Shown here piece after piece: positions 17,054 through 26,583 of a DNA stretch of 64,000 bases. The first letter of the stretch is position 1. The number at the start of each line of letters is the position of its first letter. A model generated the notes under the pieces. It saw only the letters and a program-made list of their open reading frames with translations. It did no database searches and had not been told where the DNA came from. Both the position numbers and the translations under genes were made by a program. The DNA is from Rhizobium brockwellii (GTDB lineage Bacteria > Pseudomonadota > Alphaproteobacteria > Rhizobiales > Rhizobiaceae), in the NCBI RefSeq assembly GCF_000769405.2, contig NZ_CP053439.1, forward strand, positions 1,364,001 to 1,428,000, read 5' to 3'.

Positions 17054-19423
17054 GTGCCGTCCGCGCGGCGGCCTCGTTCCGGGCTTCTTGCGGACCTGGC
17101 CCCTGTCGCGGCGGCCCGCCTTGTGGAAGGAGCGCACCGCCGCCGGCATCTCGCGGCCCTCGCTGACCATTTCGAAACGCAGCGCGCCGGCAAGCGGGAT
17201 CGCTTCGGCAAGCTTCACGGTGACGCTGTCGCCCAGGCGATAGCCGAGCCCCGTCTTTTCACCGGAAAGCGCCTGATGCGCCTCGTCATAGATGAAGTAA
17301 TCGGTGCCGAGCGTAGATATAGGGACGAAACCGTCGGCACCATAGTCCGGTAGGGCCACAAAAAGCCCCGATTTCGTCACGCCCGAGACCCGCCCGGCAA
17401 ATTCCTCGCCGACCCGGCCGCTGAGGTGATGCGCGATCAGCCGGTCGACGGTCTCGCGCTCGGCTGCCATGGCCCGGCGCTCGAAGGTCGAGATTTCGGC
17501 GGCGATATCGTCGAGCGCTGCCTCTTCTTCGGGCGTGATGCCACCTTCGCCGAAGCCGAGCGAGCCGACGAGGGCGCGATGCACGATGAGATCGGCGTAG
17601 CGGCGGATCGGCGAAGTGAAGTGGGCATATTTCATCAAGTTGAGGCCGAAATGGCCGATATTCTCCGGACCGTAGATCGCCTGGCTCTGCGAACGCAGCA
17701 CCATCTCGCTCACCATGGTTTGATGCGGCGTGCCGTCCGCCTTCGCCAGAATGCCATTGAAGTTGTTGGCGCGCATGTTTCCGCCCTTGGCAAGCGAGAT
17801 GCCGAGCGTGGCGAGGAACTCGCGCAGGATCTCCTGCTTGGCAAGCGTCGGACCGTCGTGGATGCGGTAGATCAGCGGCTGACGCTTCTTTTCCAGGGTC
17901 TCGGCGGCGCAGACGTTCGCCTGGATCATCATCTCTTCGATCAGCTTATGCGCATCGAGACGTGGCGGCACGACGACCCGGTCGACAGTGCCGTCGGGCT
18001 TCAGCAGGATCTTGCGCTCCGGCATGTCGAGTTCCAGCGGCTGGCGCCGGTCGCGTCCGCGCTTCATCACCTCATAGGCGTGCCAGAGCGGCTTCAGGAT
18101 CGGTTCGAGCATCGGGCCGGTCTGATCGTCCGGCTTTCCGTCGATTGCCGCCTGCGCCTGCTGGTAGGAGAGCTTGGCGGCACTCTTCATCATGATGCGA
18201 TGAAAGATGTGGCCGATCTTGCGGCCTTCCCCGGAAAAGCTCATGCGCACGGCGAGCGCCGGGCGGTCGACGCCTTCTTTCAGCGAGCAGAGATCGTTAG
18301 AGATACGCTCGGGCAGCATCGGCACGACACGATCCGGAAAATAGACCGAATTGCCGCGCTTCAGCGCCTCGCGGTCGAGCGGCGAATTGGGTCGGACATA
18401 CCAGGAGACGTCGGCGATCGCGACGGTGACGAGGACGCCGCCGGGATTGTCGGGCGAGGGATCGAGCTCGGCATAGACGGCGTCGTCATGGTCCTTGGCA
18501 TCGGCCGGGTCGATGGTGATCAGCGGCACGTCGCGCCAATCCTCGCGATGCGACATGGTGGCGGGCCTTGCGGCTTCCGCTTCGGCGATGACGGCCGGCG
18601 GGAAGACATGCGGAATGCCGTGCGCATGGATTGCGATCATCGAGAGCGCTTTTTCCGAACCGACGGAACCGACGACGGAAAGCACCTTGGCGCGCGGCAG
18701 GCCGAAGCGGCCGAGACGGGCGATTTCGACCTCGACCAGATCGCCGTCCTTGGCGCCGCCGGTGAAATCAGGATCGATCACCATCTCCTCGCCGCGCCGC
18801 TCGATCGGCAGCAGCCGGCCGGCACCGCCCGGTTCTGTTCGGAAGACGCCCATCGAGGCGCCGCGGCGCCTGTCGATCACCTTGATGATCCGCGCCGTAT
18901 ACGCCGGCCCGCCGCGATCGGCGGCCGGGAAGATCTTTGCCAGGATGCGGTCGCCGAGCCCGGCGACGGGCGCCTTGCCCTTGCCCTGGCGGCCTGCGGG
19001 CGATTGCTGGCGGATGGCGACGGCGGGTGCTACGCCCTGATCCTCAGGCCATTCCGCTGGCCGGCCGATCAGATCGCCATCCTTGTCGCGTGTGGTGATA
19101 TCGAGAACGGTGACAGGCGGCAGCGCACCGGGACGGATCAGCGACTTGCGGTTCTTCTGCAGCATGCCTTCCTGCTCGAGCTCCTGCAGCATCTGCTTGA
19201 GCTCGACGCGGCTATCGCCTTTCAGGCCGAAAGCCTTGGCGAGTTCACGCTTGGACGCCTTCTGCGGATGATCGGCGATGAAGCGCAGAACCACCTCGCG
19301 TGAAGGCAGAGCGCCGTGGACTATGTTCAGCGGCTCGACGGCGGGAGCATCCTTGCCCGGGCGGCCGATCTTGCCCGGGCGCTTGCCCGCGGGATTTGTT
19401 CTTTCGCGCGGTATCCTGCTCAC
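17051..19423 (-). CDS. rnr: Ribonuclease R
   Basis: Processive 3'-5' exoribonuclease of 790 residues that degrades structured RNA. Order of domains: an N-terminal winged-helix segment (VVLRFIADHPQKASKRELAKAFG region), cold-shock RNA-binding domains, the RNB catalytic domain with ITIDPADAKDHDDAVY near residue 310 carrying the metal-binding aspartates, a C-terminal S1 domain (AGRVSGVTKSGLFVAL), and a basic Arg/Lys-rich tail. The start overlaps the topA stop region by position (topA ends at 19425), so both are one leftward operon. Confidence 0.95.
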   Translation of the reverse strand: MSRIPRERTNPAGKRPGKIGRPGKDAPAVEPLNIVHGALPSREVVLRFIADHPQKASKRELAKAFGLKGDSRVELKQMLQELEQEGMLQKNRKSLIRPGALPPVTVLDITTRDKDGDLIGRPAEWPEDQGVAPAVAIRQQSPAGRQGKGKAPVAGLGDRILAKIFPAADRGGPAYTARIIKVIDRRRGASMGVFRTEPGGAGRLLPIERRGEEMVIDPDFTGGAKDGDLVEVEIARLGRFGLPRAKVLSVVGSVGSEKALSMIAIHAHGIPHVFPPAVIAEAEAARPATMSHREDWRDVPLITIDPADAKDHDDAVYAELDPSPDNPGGVLVTVAIADVSWYVRPNSPLDREALKRGNSVYFPDRVVPMLPERISNDLCSLKEGVDRPALAVRMSFSGEGRKIGHIFHRIMMKSAAKLSYQQAQAAIDGKPDDQTGPMLEPILKPLWHAYEVMKRGRDRRQPLELDMPERKILLKPDGTVDRVVVPPRLDAHKLIEEMMIQANVCAAETLEKKRQPLIYRIHDGPTLAKQEILREFLATLGISLAKGGNMRANNFNGILAKADGTPHQTMVSEMVLRSQSQAIYGPENIGHFGLNLMKYAHFTSPIRRYADLIVHRALVGSLGFGEGGITPEEEAALDDIAAEISTFERRAMAAERETVDRLIAHHLSGRVGEEFAGRVSGVTKSGLFVALPDYGADGFVPISTLGTDYFIYDEAHQALSGEKTGLGYRLGDSVTVKLAEAIPLAGALRFEMVSEGREMPAAVRSFHKAGRRDRGQVRKKPGTRPPRGRH

Positions 19424-19424
19424 G

Positions 19425-22079
19425 TCAGCTCTTTTTCGATTTCGCGGGCGCCTTCGCCTTCGTTGCCTTCGGCTTGGCGGCCGTCTTGGTGCTCTTGGCC
19501 TCGGCGGCCGCCGCCTTCGGCTTGGCTTTCGTCTTGGCCGCTTTGCCCACAGGTGTCTTTCCGGCCTTCTCGGCGATCAAGGCGAGCGCCTCCTCGACGG
19601 TTATCGCCTGGGGATCCTTGCCCTTCGGCAGTGTGGCGTTGACCTTGCCCCAGTTGACATAGGGGCCGTATTTGCCGTCGCGAACGGTAATGGCGCCGCC
19701 ATCAGGATGATCGCCGAGCGTCTTCAGCGCTGCCGGCGTACCGCGCGCGCCCCGGCCGGGTGCCTGGTTCGCCTTTTCGGCGATAACAGTCACGGCGCGG
19801 TTGAGGCCGACCGAGAACACGTCCTCGACGGTCTCCAGATTGGCATAGGAACCGTCATGGAGGAGGAACGGCCCATAGCGGCCGATGCCGGACGAGATCA
19901 TTTTGCCCGATTCGGGATGTTTGCCGATATCGCGCGGCAGCGAGATCAGCGCCATCGCCTTTTCATAATCGATGTCCTCGGGCTTCCAGCCCTTCGGCAG
20001 CGAGGCGCGTTTGGCTTCCTTGCCGTCGCCGCGCTGGATATAGGGGCCGAAGCGGCCGGAACGCAGCGTCAGTTCCTCGCCGGTGGTCGGATCGGTGCCG
20101 AGGTTCTTCGGCTCGTTGAGCGCTGCGCCGTCCGCTTCTCCGCCGTTTTCGGAGGAGAGCTGGCGGGTGTAGTTGCAGTCCGGATAGTTCGAGCAGCCGA
20201 CGAAGGCGCCGTATTTGCCGAGCTTCAGCGACAGGTTGCCGGTGCCGCAGACCTGACAGATTCTGGGGTCGCTGCCGTCCTCCCGTTTCGGGAAAACGAG
20301 CGGTGCCAGCGCTTCGTTCAGCGAATCCAGCACGTTGGTGACGCGCAGTTCCTTGGTGTCCTCGATCTGGGCAAAGAAATCCTTCCAGAAATCGCGCAGC
20401 ACCTGCTTCCAGTTCAACTCGCCGGCGGAAATCCGGTCAAGCTTCTCTTCGAGATCGGCGGTGAAGTCGTATTCGACATATTTGGTGAAGAAGCTCTCGA
20501 GGAAAGCCGTCACCAGCCGGCCCTTGGCCTGCGGGATCAGCTTGCGCTTGTCGATCGTCACATAGTCGCGGTCGCGCAGCGTTGCCAGAGTCGCGGCATA
20601 GGTGGAGGGGCGGCCGATGCCGAGCTCTTCCATCTTCTTGATCAGCGTCGCTTCCGAATAGCGCGGCGGCGGTTCGGTGAAATGCTGCGTCGAATTGATC
20701 TTCTGCTTGGCGAGCGCTTCGCGCGCATTGATCTCTGGCAGGCGGCCATCCTCGTCGCCGTCGTCGCTCTGTTCGCCGTCCTCTTTCTGGTCGGTATAGG
20801 CGGCGATGAAGCCGTCGAAACGGATGACGGAACCAACGGCGCGCAGCCCGGCCTTCTCGCCTTTGTTGTCGGCTGTGATTTCAGCCGTCGTGCGCTCGAT
20901 CTCGGCCGACGCCATCTGGCTGGCGATGCCGCGCTTCCAGATCAGCTCGTAGAGCCGGATCTGGTCGGCATCGAGGAATTTGCGCACACGGTCGGGCGAC
21001 CGATAGAAATCGGTCGGACGGATCGCCTCGTGGGCTTCCTGGGCATTTTTCGCCTTGGTCGAGTAGAAGCGCGGCTTCTCCGGCATGTAGCGCGCGCCGA
21101 ACTGGTCGACGATGGCGCTGCGTGCCGCATCGATCGCTTCGGGCGCCATCTGCACGCCGTCGGTTCGCATATAGGTAATGAGACCGACCGTCTCACCGCC
21201 GATATCGACGCCCTCATAGAGCTTCTGGGCAACCTGCATGGTGCGCGAGGCCGAGAAGCCGAGGTTGGAGGAGGCGGCCTGTTGCAGCGTCGAGGTCGTG
21301 AAGGGCGGTCCGGGATTGCGTTTGACCGGTTTCGCCTCGACCGAGTCGACGACGTAGCTCGCGCCTTCGAGCAAGGCCTTCAACCGGCCGGCATCCTCGC
21401 CGTTGCCGATTGCGCGCGGCTGCAGCCGTTTGCCATTCGCCGAAACCAGTCTTGCCTCGAACTCGTCTCCGCGCGGCGTCTTCAGGTGCGCCGAGATGTT
21501 CCAGTATTCTTCCGAAATGAAGCGCTCGATCTCGGATTCGCGGTCGCAGACGAGGCGAAGCGCCACAGACTGGACGCGGCCGGCCGAACGTGCGCCGGGC
21601 AGCTTGCGCCAGAGCACCGGCGAAAGATTGAAGCCGACGAGATAATCGAGCGCGCGGCGCGCGAGATAGGCATCGACCAGCGGCACGTCGATGTCGCGCG
21701 GATCGGCCATCGCGTCGAGCACCGCCTTCTTGGTGATGGCATTGAAGACGACGCGCTTGACCGGTTTACCGTTCAGCACCCGCTTCTTGTTCAGCATGTC
21801 GAGAACGTGCCAGGAAATCGCTTCGCCTTCGCGATCGGGGTCGGTCGCGAGAAACAGGCCATCGGCGGACTTCACCGCGTCGGCAATGTCCTTCATGCGC
21901 TTGGCGGAGGCGCTATCGACCTCCCAAATCATTTCGAAATCCTGATCAGGAAGAACTGAACCGTCCTTGGCAGGCAGATCGCGCACATGGCCGAAGGAGG
22001 CGAGCACTTTGTATCCCGGACCCAGATACTTATTGATCGTCTTGGCCTTGGCAGGCGATTCCACCACTACAACATTCAT
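19425..22079 (-). CDS. topA: DNA topoisomerase I
   Basis: Type IA topoisomerase of 884 residues that relaxes negative supercoils. The Toprim domain opens with VVVESPAKAKTI, acidic DPDREGEA follows near residue 119, and the active tyrosine is in LITYMRTDG. One zinc finger (CQVCG...CSNYPDC) is kept, then several Topo_C repeats (SGRFGPYIQRG, RYGPFLLHDG, KYGPYVNWG), and a Lys/Ala-rich tail binding nucleic acid. rnr follows at once. dprA is 248 bp upstream on the same strand; nothing recognisable lies in that gap. Confidence 0.97.
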   Translation of the reverse strand: MNVVVVESPAKAKTINKYLGPGYKVLASFGHVRDLPAKDGSVLPDQDFEMIWEVDSASAKRMKDIADAVKSADGLFLATDPDREGEAISWHVLDMLNKKRVLNGKPVKRVVFNAITKKAVLDAMADPRDIDVPLVDAYLARRALDYLVGFNLSPVLWRKLPGARSAGRVQSVALRLVCDRESEIERFISEEYWNISAHLKTPRGDEFEARLVSANGKRLQPRAIGNGEDAGRLKALLEGASYVVDSVEAKPVKRNPGPPFTTSTLQQAASSNLGFSASRTMQVAQKLYEGVDIGGETVGLITYMRTDGVQMAPEAIDAARSAIVDQFGARYMPEKPRFYSTKAKNAQEAHEAIRPTDFYRSPDRVRKFLDADQIRLYELIWKRGIASQMASAEIERTTAEITADNKGEKAGLRAVGSVIRFDGFIAAYTDQKEDGEQSDDGDEDGRLPEINAREALAKQKINSTQHFTEPPPRYSEATLIKKMEELGIGRPSTYAATLATLRDRDYVTIDKRKLIPQAKGRLVTAFLESFFTKYVEYDFTADLEEKLDRISAGELNWKQVLRDFWKDFFAQIEDTKELRVTNVLDSLNEALAPLVFPKREDGSDPRICQVCGTGNLSLKLGKYGAFVGCSNYPDCNYTRQLSSENGGEADGAALNEPKNLGTDPTTGEELTLRSGRFGPYIQRGDGKEAKRASLPKGWKPEDIDYEKAMALISLPRDIGKHPESGKMISSGIGRYGPFLLHDGSYANLETVEDVFSVGLNRAVTVIAEKANQAPGRGARGTPAALKTLGDHPDGGAITVRDGKYGPYVNWGKVNATLPKGKDPQAITVEEALALIAEKAGKTPVGKAAKTKAKPKAAAAEAKSTKTAAKPKATKAKAPAKSKKS

Positions 22080-22327
22080 GATGATTCTCTAAAAAGGAAA
22101 CGACGCCAGCGTTGAAGCCAGCGCGACACACACCGCAACATGGATATCGGCCCTCCGACATGGACAGGGAAATCGCCGCGGTCAAGGGGTTTGCTACAAT
22201 TTTACCTCTTGTGTCTTCTGCAGCCGAAGGAAGAGCGTTTGGAAAATACAATTCCAGATGGGTTGCCAAAGGTCTTCGACTCAGGGTTCGGCAATTCGCA
22301 AAGCCGCCGCCTCATGTGTACCCAGGT

Positions 22328-23470
22328 TCAATCGGAAAGCGAGACAAGACCACCCTGATGCCGGTGCAGCCTTCCCGATATATCGAGTTCCAGAAGGATG
22401 AGATAGACCGCGGATGCCGACAGGCCGGTATGGCGGATGACATCGTCGATTTCGACCGGCGTCGGCCCGAGCGCATCGATGATGCGGTTTCGATCGGAAT
22501 CGCCGGGCGGCATCGACATCGGCTTGCCGTCAGGCGCGGGTTCCTCCGCCATCGATGACGGGAACAGGTCGAATTGCGCAAGCGGCGCCAGGGCCTCGAC
22601 GACATCGGCGGGTGCGGTGACGATCGAAGCACCGTCCTTCAGCAGGCCGTTGGTGCCATGGCAGCGCGGATCGAGCGGTGAGCCGGGCACGGCAAACACC
22701 AGGCGGCCGAACTCGCCGGCAAGCCGCGCCGTGATCAGCGAGCCCGAACGCGCCGCCGCTTCGATGACGACGAGGCCGAGCCCGATGCCGGCGATCAGCC
22801 GGTTTCGGCGTGGGAAGTCGCGGGCGCGGGGTTCCCAGCCGAAGGGCATCTCGCTCACCGCCAGGCCGTTGCCGCCGGTTATCTCTTCGAGCAGGCCGAT
22901 ATTCTCCGGCGGGTAGGGCTGGTCGAGACCGCCGGCGAGCGCCGCGATCGTGCCTGTATCGAGGCTTGCCCGGTGGGCTGATGTGTCGATGCCGCGTGCT
23001 AGCCCCGAGACCACTGTGTAACCCGCCCGACCGCAGTCGCGCGCCACCATCGCCGCGAATTTCGCGCCTGCGATCGAGGCATTGCGCGAGCCGACGATGC
23101 CGACGGCCGGCCGTTTGGCAGCGGCAAGTGTGCCCTTGACGGCCAGAAGCGGCGGCGCGCCGTCGATCTGTTTCAGCGCTTGCGGGTAGTCCGGCTCGCC
23201 GATGCCGACGAAGCGGGCGCCGAAGCGATGCGCCGCCTCGAGTTCCCGATGCGCCTCGCCCTCACTGGCGATGCGGATTGCTCGCGTAGCGCCACCGCGT
23301 GCCGAAAGCTCCGGCAGTGCGGCAAGTGCTGCCTCGGCCGAACCGAAATGATTGATGAGGTCGCGAAAGGTGGCAGGGCCGATATTGTCGGAACGGATGA
23401 GGCGCAGCCAGGCAATTCTTTGCCGTTCGGTCAGAACAACGCCTTTTGGTCCGGCGCTCAGCGCATCCAT
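22328..23470 (-). CDS. dprA: DNA processing protein DprA
   Basis: Loads RecA on incoming single-stranded DNA in transformation; in non-competent bacteria the role is less clear. From ATG 23470 it is 380 residues: N-terminal helical region, Rossmann-type core with GIVGSRNAS and [14 protein letters not shown], then [10 protein letters not shown], and a C-terminal winged helix (ILDAL/IIDALG...[21 protein letters not shown]). The start overlaps the plsY stop by one base (TAATG), so translation is coupled. Confidence 0.95.
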   Translation of the reverse strand: MDALSAGPKGVVLTERQRIAWLRLIRSDNIGPATFRDLINHFGSAEAALAALPELSARGGATRAIRIASEGEAHRELEAAHRFGARFVGIGEPDYPQALKQIDGAPPLLAVKGTLAAAKRPAVGIVGSRNASIAGAKFAAMVARDCGRAGYTVVSGLARGIDTSAHRASLDTGTIAALAGGLDQPYPPENIGLLEEITGGNGLAVSEMPFGWEPRARDFPRRNRLIAGIGLGLVVIEAAARSGSLITARLAGEFGRLVFAVPGSPLDPRCHGTNGLLKDGASIVTAPADVVEALAPLAQFDLFPSSMAEEPAPDGKPMSMPPGDSDRNRIIDALGPTPVEIDDVIRHTGLSASAVYLILLELDISGRLHRHQGGLVSLSD

Positions 23471-24090
23471 TACCCCTTTGCCCCGATCTTGCTTTCCGTC
23501 CCGCCCATCAGGCGCGAAATATTCGCTTTGTGCTTCCAGTAGGAGATGAGGGTCATGATCGCCATCACAGCTGCAACCTTTTCGTTGCCCAGTATCCACA
23601 GCGCAACCGGAATGACAAGCATGGCAACCAGCGCCGACAGCGAGGAGTAGCGGGTAGTGAAAGCGACCGCCAGCCAGACGGCGGCGAAGAGCACGACCAT
23701 GATCGGCGCGACGCCGAGCAGGGTGCCGATATAGGTGGCGACACCCTTGCCGCCCTTGAAGCCGATCCAGACCGGGAAGAGATGGCCGATGAAGGCGAAG
23801 AAGCCGGCGATGATAGCGGCCTCCTCACCGAGGAAATAGCTGACGACCCAGGCGGCAGCCGATGCCTTCAGCGCATCGAGCAGCAGCGTCGCCGCAGCGA
23901 GCGTCCGGTTTCCTGTTCTCAGCACATTGGTCGCACCGATATTGCCGGAGCCGATGCTGCGCACGTCGCCGAGGCCGGCGGCGCGCGTCAGGATCAGGCC
24001 GAACGGGATCGAGCCGAAGAGATAGCCGATAACGGCGGCGGCAAGCGCGATCGGCAGCGTGATCTGCCATGACATGAGATTGGATAACAT
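23470..24090 (-). CDS. plsY: Glycerol-3-phosphate acyltransferase PlsY
   Basis: Membrane enzyme that moves an acyl group from acyl-phosphate to glycerol-3-phosphate, the first step of phospholipid synthesis. 206 residues from the ATG at 24090, after a GAGGGGG site. The three family motifs are visible: [32 protein letters not shown] and the late YWKHKANI. Five membrane segments. It leads the plsY-dprA pair; upstream in-frame sequence has no ribosome site. Confidence 0.96.
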   Translation of the reverse strand: MLSNLMSWQITLPIALAAAVIGYLFGSIPFGLILTRAAGLGDVRSIGSGNIGATNVLRTGNRTLAAATLLLDALKASAAAWVVSYFLGEEAAIIAGFFAFIGHLFPVWIGFKGGKGVATYIGTLLGVAPIMVVLFAAVWLAVAFTTRYSSLSALVAMLVIPVALWILGNEKVAAVMAIMTLISYWKHKANISRLMGGTESKIGAKG

Positions 24091-24161
24091 ATGCCCCCTC
24101 AGCCTCTCCATCCTCGAGTCAGCCTTCTCCCGCTGGGGGATGGACGGCGATTGTGTCGGTT

Positions 24162-25451
24162 CTAAATTGCGTGGACAAGCTTTCCCGAGACGTATGTTGC
24201 GACCGCCCGCCCACTGAAGCGCGCATCCTCGAACGGCGTATTCTTCGAGCGGGAGAGAAGCATGTCTTTGGCGACAAGCCAAGGCTCATCGAGATCGATC
24301 AGCGCGATATCGGCGGCAGCGCCTGGCTTCAGCGTGCCGGCCGCGAGGCCGAAGATTTGCGCGGGGCGGGTCGACATGGCGTCGATCAGCCGCATCAGGC
24401 TCACCTGGCCGCCATGGTGAAGCCTGAGCGCTGCCGCCAGCATGGTTTCGAGGCCGATCGCGCCGTCCTCCGCCTCGCCGAAGGGCAGACGCTTCGTATC
24501 GACGTCCTGCGGGTCGTGCGAGGAGACGATGATATCGATCGCGCCGCTCGCAAGGGCGTCGGCCATCGCCACCCGGTCGTCTTCCGGACGCAGCGGCGGA
24601 TAGAGCTTGAAGAAGGTGCGGTATTCGCCGATGTCGTTTTCGTTGAGCGCCAGATTGTTGATCGAGATGCCGCAGGTCACCTTGGCACCGCGGCTGCGGG
24701 CGCGTTCAATCGCCTCGACCGATTCCGGCACTGAGATCATCGCGGCGTGATAACGACCGCGCGTCAGCTGCGCGATCCTCAGATCGCGCTCGAGCGGGAT
24801 GAGTTCGGCTTCTTTTGGAATGCCGGAGAGCCCGAGCCAGCTGGCGAAAAGCCCCTCATGCATGACGCCGTTGGCGCCGAGATATTTGTCGCGCGTTTCG
24901 CAGCAGACGACGGCGCCGAATTCGCGCGCATAGGTCATGATCCGGCGCAGCACCTGTGTGTCGTGGACGCTGGAATGGGCATCGGTAAAAGCGACGGCGC
25001 CTGCCTGCATCAACAGGCCGATCTCCGTCATCTCCTCACCGGCAAGGCCCTTGGTGACGGCGGCTGCGGGATAGACGTTGACGGCGGCCGTATCCCGCGC
25101 CGTCTTCTTGACGAATTCGACGAGCGCAATGTCGTCGATAACAGGATCGGTGTCCGGCATCATGATGATCGAGGTGACGCCGCCGGCCGCCGCCGCCCGG
25201 CTCACTGAGGCGATCGTCTCACGGTGTTCGCCGCCGGGTTCGCCGACATGGACGCGCGCATCGACGAGGCCGGGCGTCGCGACAAGGCCCGTGCAGTCGC
25301 GGATGACGGCTCCATCAGGGGCGCCCTGGTTCTGCGCCTTATGGCCGGCGGCGAGAATCACGCCGTTTTCGGCGATGATCGTTCCGACTTCGTCGAGATT
25401 GCGCGAGGGATCGATGATGCGGACGTTCTTGAGGACGATCGGGTTGCTCAT
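24162..25451 (-). CDS. pyrC: Dihydroorotase-like protein, probably catalytically inactive (PyrC')
   Basis: 429 residues with the amidohydrolase (class I dihydroorotase) fold and overall good match, but the metal ligands are missing. The usual HxH(L)RE strand reads [10 protein letters not shown] (residues 64-73), the His of HAED reads CCETRD (183-188), the HH of TPHH reads INN (264-266), and DHAPH reads SHDPQ (311-315). It overlaps pyrB by four bases (ATGA). In Pseudomonas an inactive PyrC' is needed to assemble aspartate transcarbamoylase; I infer the same role. A true dihydroorotase should be elsewhere in the genome. Confidence 0.88.
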   Translation of the reverse strand: MSNPIVLKNVRIIDPSRNLDEVGTIIAENGVILAAGHKAQNQGAPDGAVIRDCTGLVATPGLVDARVHVGEPGGEHRETIASVSRAAAAGGVTSIIMMPDTDPVIDDIALVEFVKKTARDTAAVNVYPAAAVTKGLAGEEMTEIGLLMQAGAVAFTDAHSSVHDTQVLRRIMTYAREFGAVVCCETRDKYLGANGVMHEGLFASWLGLSGIPKEAELIPLERDLRIAQLTRGRYHAAMISVPESVEAIERARSRGAKVTCGISINNLALNENDIGEYRTFFKLYPPLRPEDDRVAMADALASGAIDIIVSSHDPQDVDTKRLPFGEAEDGAIGLETMLAAALRLHHGGQVSLMRLIDAMSTRPAQIFGLAAGTLKPGAAADIALIDLDEPWLVAKDMLLSRSKNTPFEDARFSGRAVATYVSGKLVHAI

Positions 25452-26404
25452 GCCATCATTCCATCGCTTCGGGGACCCTGGTTCTGCGAGACGAGCAGCG
25501 TCTCCATGACGGCCATACGCACCGCGACCCCCATTTCCACCTGTTCGGCGATGACGCTCTGCGGCCCGTCCGCCACTTCCGAGGCGATCTCGACGCCGCG
25601 GTTCATCGGGCCGGGATGCATGACCAGCGCATCGTCCTTCGCCGCCTTCAGCGTTTCGGCGTCGAGTCCGTAGAAGTGATAGTATTCGCGCACCGAAGGC
25701 ACGAACGCGCCGGACATGCGCTCGCGCTGCAGCCGCAGCATCATCACCACATCGGCGTCCTTCAGCCCTTCCTGCATCGAATGGAAGACCTCGACGCCCA
25801 TCTCGGCGATGCCGGCAGGCAGGAGGGTCGCGGGCGCGACGACACGGACGCGGGCGCCCATCGCGTTGAGCAGCAGGATATTGGAGCGCGCCACCCGCGA
25901 ATGCAGCACGTCGCCGCAAATCGCCACGATGATGCGCGACAGCTTGCCCTTGGCGCGGCGGATCGTCAGCGCGTCGAGCAGCGCCTGGGTCGGATGTTCG
26001 TGCTGCCCGTCGCCGGCATTGACGACTGAGCAGGAGACCTTCTGGGCGAGAAGGGCGGCGGCACCGGCGCTCGAATGGCGGATCACCAGCACGTCGGGGC
26101 GCATCGCATTCAGCGTCATCGCCGTGTCGATCAGCGTTTCGCCTTTCTTCACCGAGGAATTGCCAACCGACATGTTCATGACGTCGGCGCCGAGCCGCTT
26201 GCCGGCAAGCTCGAAGGAGGCCTGCGTGCGGGTCGATGCCTCGAAGAAGAGGTTGATCTGCGTCAGCCCGCGCAGCGTCGACGTTTTCTTTTCTCTCTGG
26301 CGGCTGATCTTGACGGCCTCATCGGCCTTGTCGAGAAGATAGGTAATATCCTGCTCGGTGAGGCCTTTGATGCCGATGAGGTGGCGGTGGGGGAAAAAGA
26401 CCAT
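25448..26404 (-). CDS. pyrB: Aspartate carbamoyltransferase catalytic subunit
   Basis: Joins carbamoyl phosphate and aspartate in de novo pyrimidine synthesis. 318 residues from ATG 26404. Carbamoyl-phosphate loop FFEASTRT near residues 52-59, HPTQALLD near 135, and the aspartate-side loop near LRLQRERM are intact. No regulatory pyrI is next to it; instead it overlaps the pseudo-dihydroorotase gene, typical of the class of ATCase that needs a DHOase-like partner. Confidence 0.96.
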   Translation of the reverse strand: MVFFPHRHLIGIKGLTEQDITYLLDKADEAVKISRQREKKTSTLRGLTQINLFFEASTRTQASFELAGKRLGADVMNMSVGNSSVKKGETLIDTAMTLNAMRPDVLVIRHSSAGAAALLAQKVSCSVVNAGDGQHEHPTQALLDALTIRRAKGKLSRIIVAICGDVLHSRVARSNILLLNAMGARVRVVAPATLLPAGIAEMGVEVFHSMQEGLKDADVVMMLRLQRERMSGAFVPSVREYYHFYGLDAETLKAAKDDALVMHPGPMNRGVEIASEVADGPQSVIAEQVEMGVAVRMAVMETLLVSQNQGPRSDGMMA

Positions 26405-26583
26405 GACCCTGCCTCTTGCTGTCTCTGGCGGGTCTATAAAGAGTGCTGCCCGCCGGGGCAAGCATGTGCTGTGGGCAAAGGCTTATGTCCCCATGCATTT
26501 TCGCCCGAATTCCGATAGAGCAGAATGAACCGAATCATAACTTCCGGTTTCCCTTTGCCGGGTTCTTACACTAGAAGCGAATT

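Noticed and set aside
16391..17353. 320-codon frame over the DUF983 gene and repeat
   Set aside because: Antisense shadow of DUF983 and rnr ends, spanning a repeat.
17426..19303. 625-codon frame antisense to rnr
   Set aside because: Shadow frame, no ribosome site, no domain.
19278..21959. Very long open frame (893 codons) antisense to topA
   Set aside because: Shadow of GC-rich codon use on the opposite strand; protein sequence is Arg/Gly/Leu-rich with no domain, and topA itself is certain.
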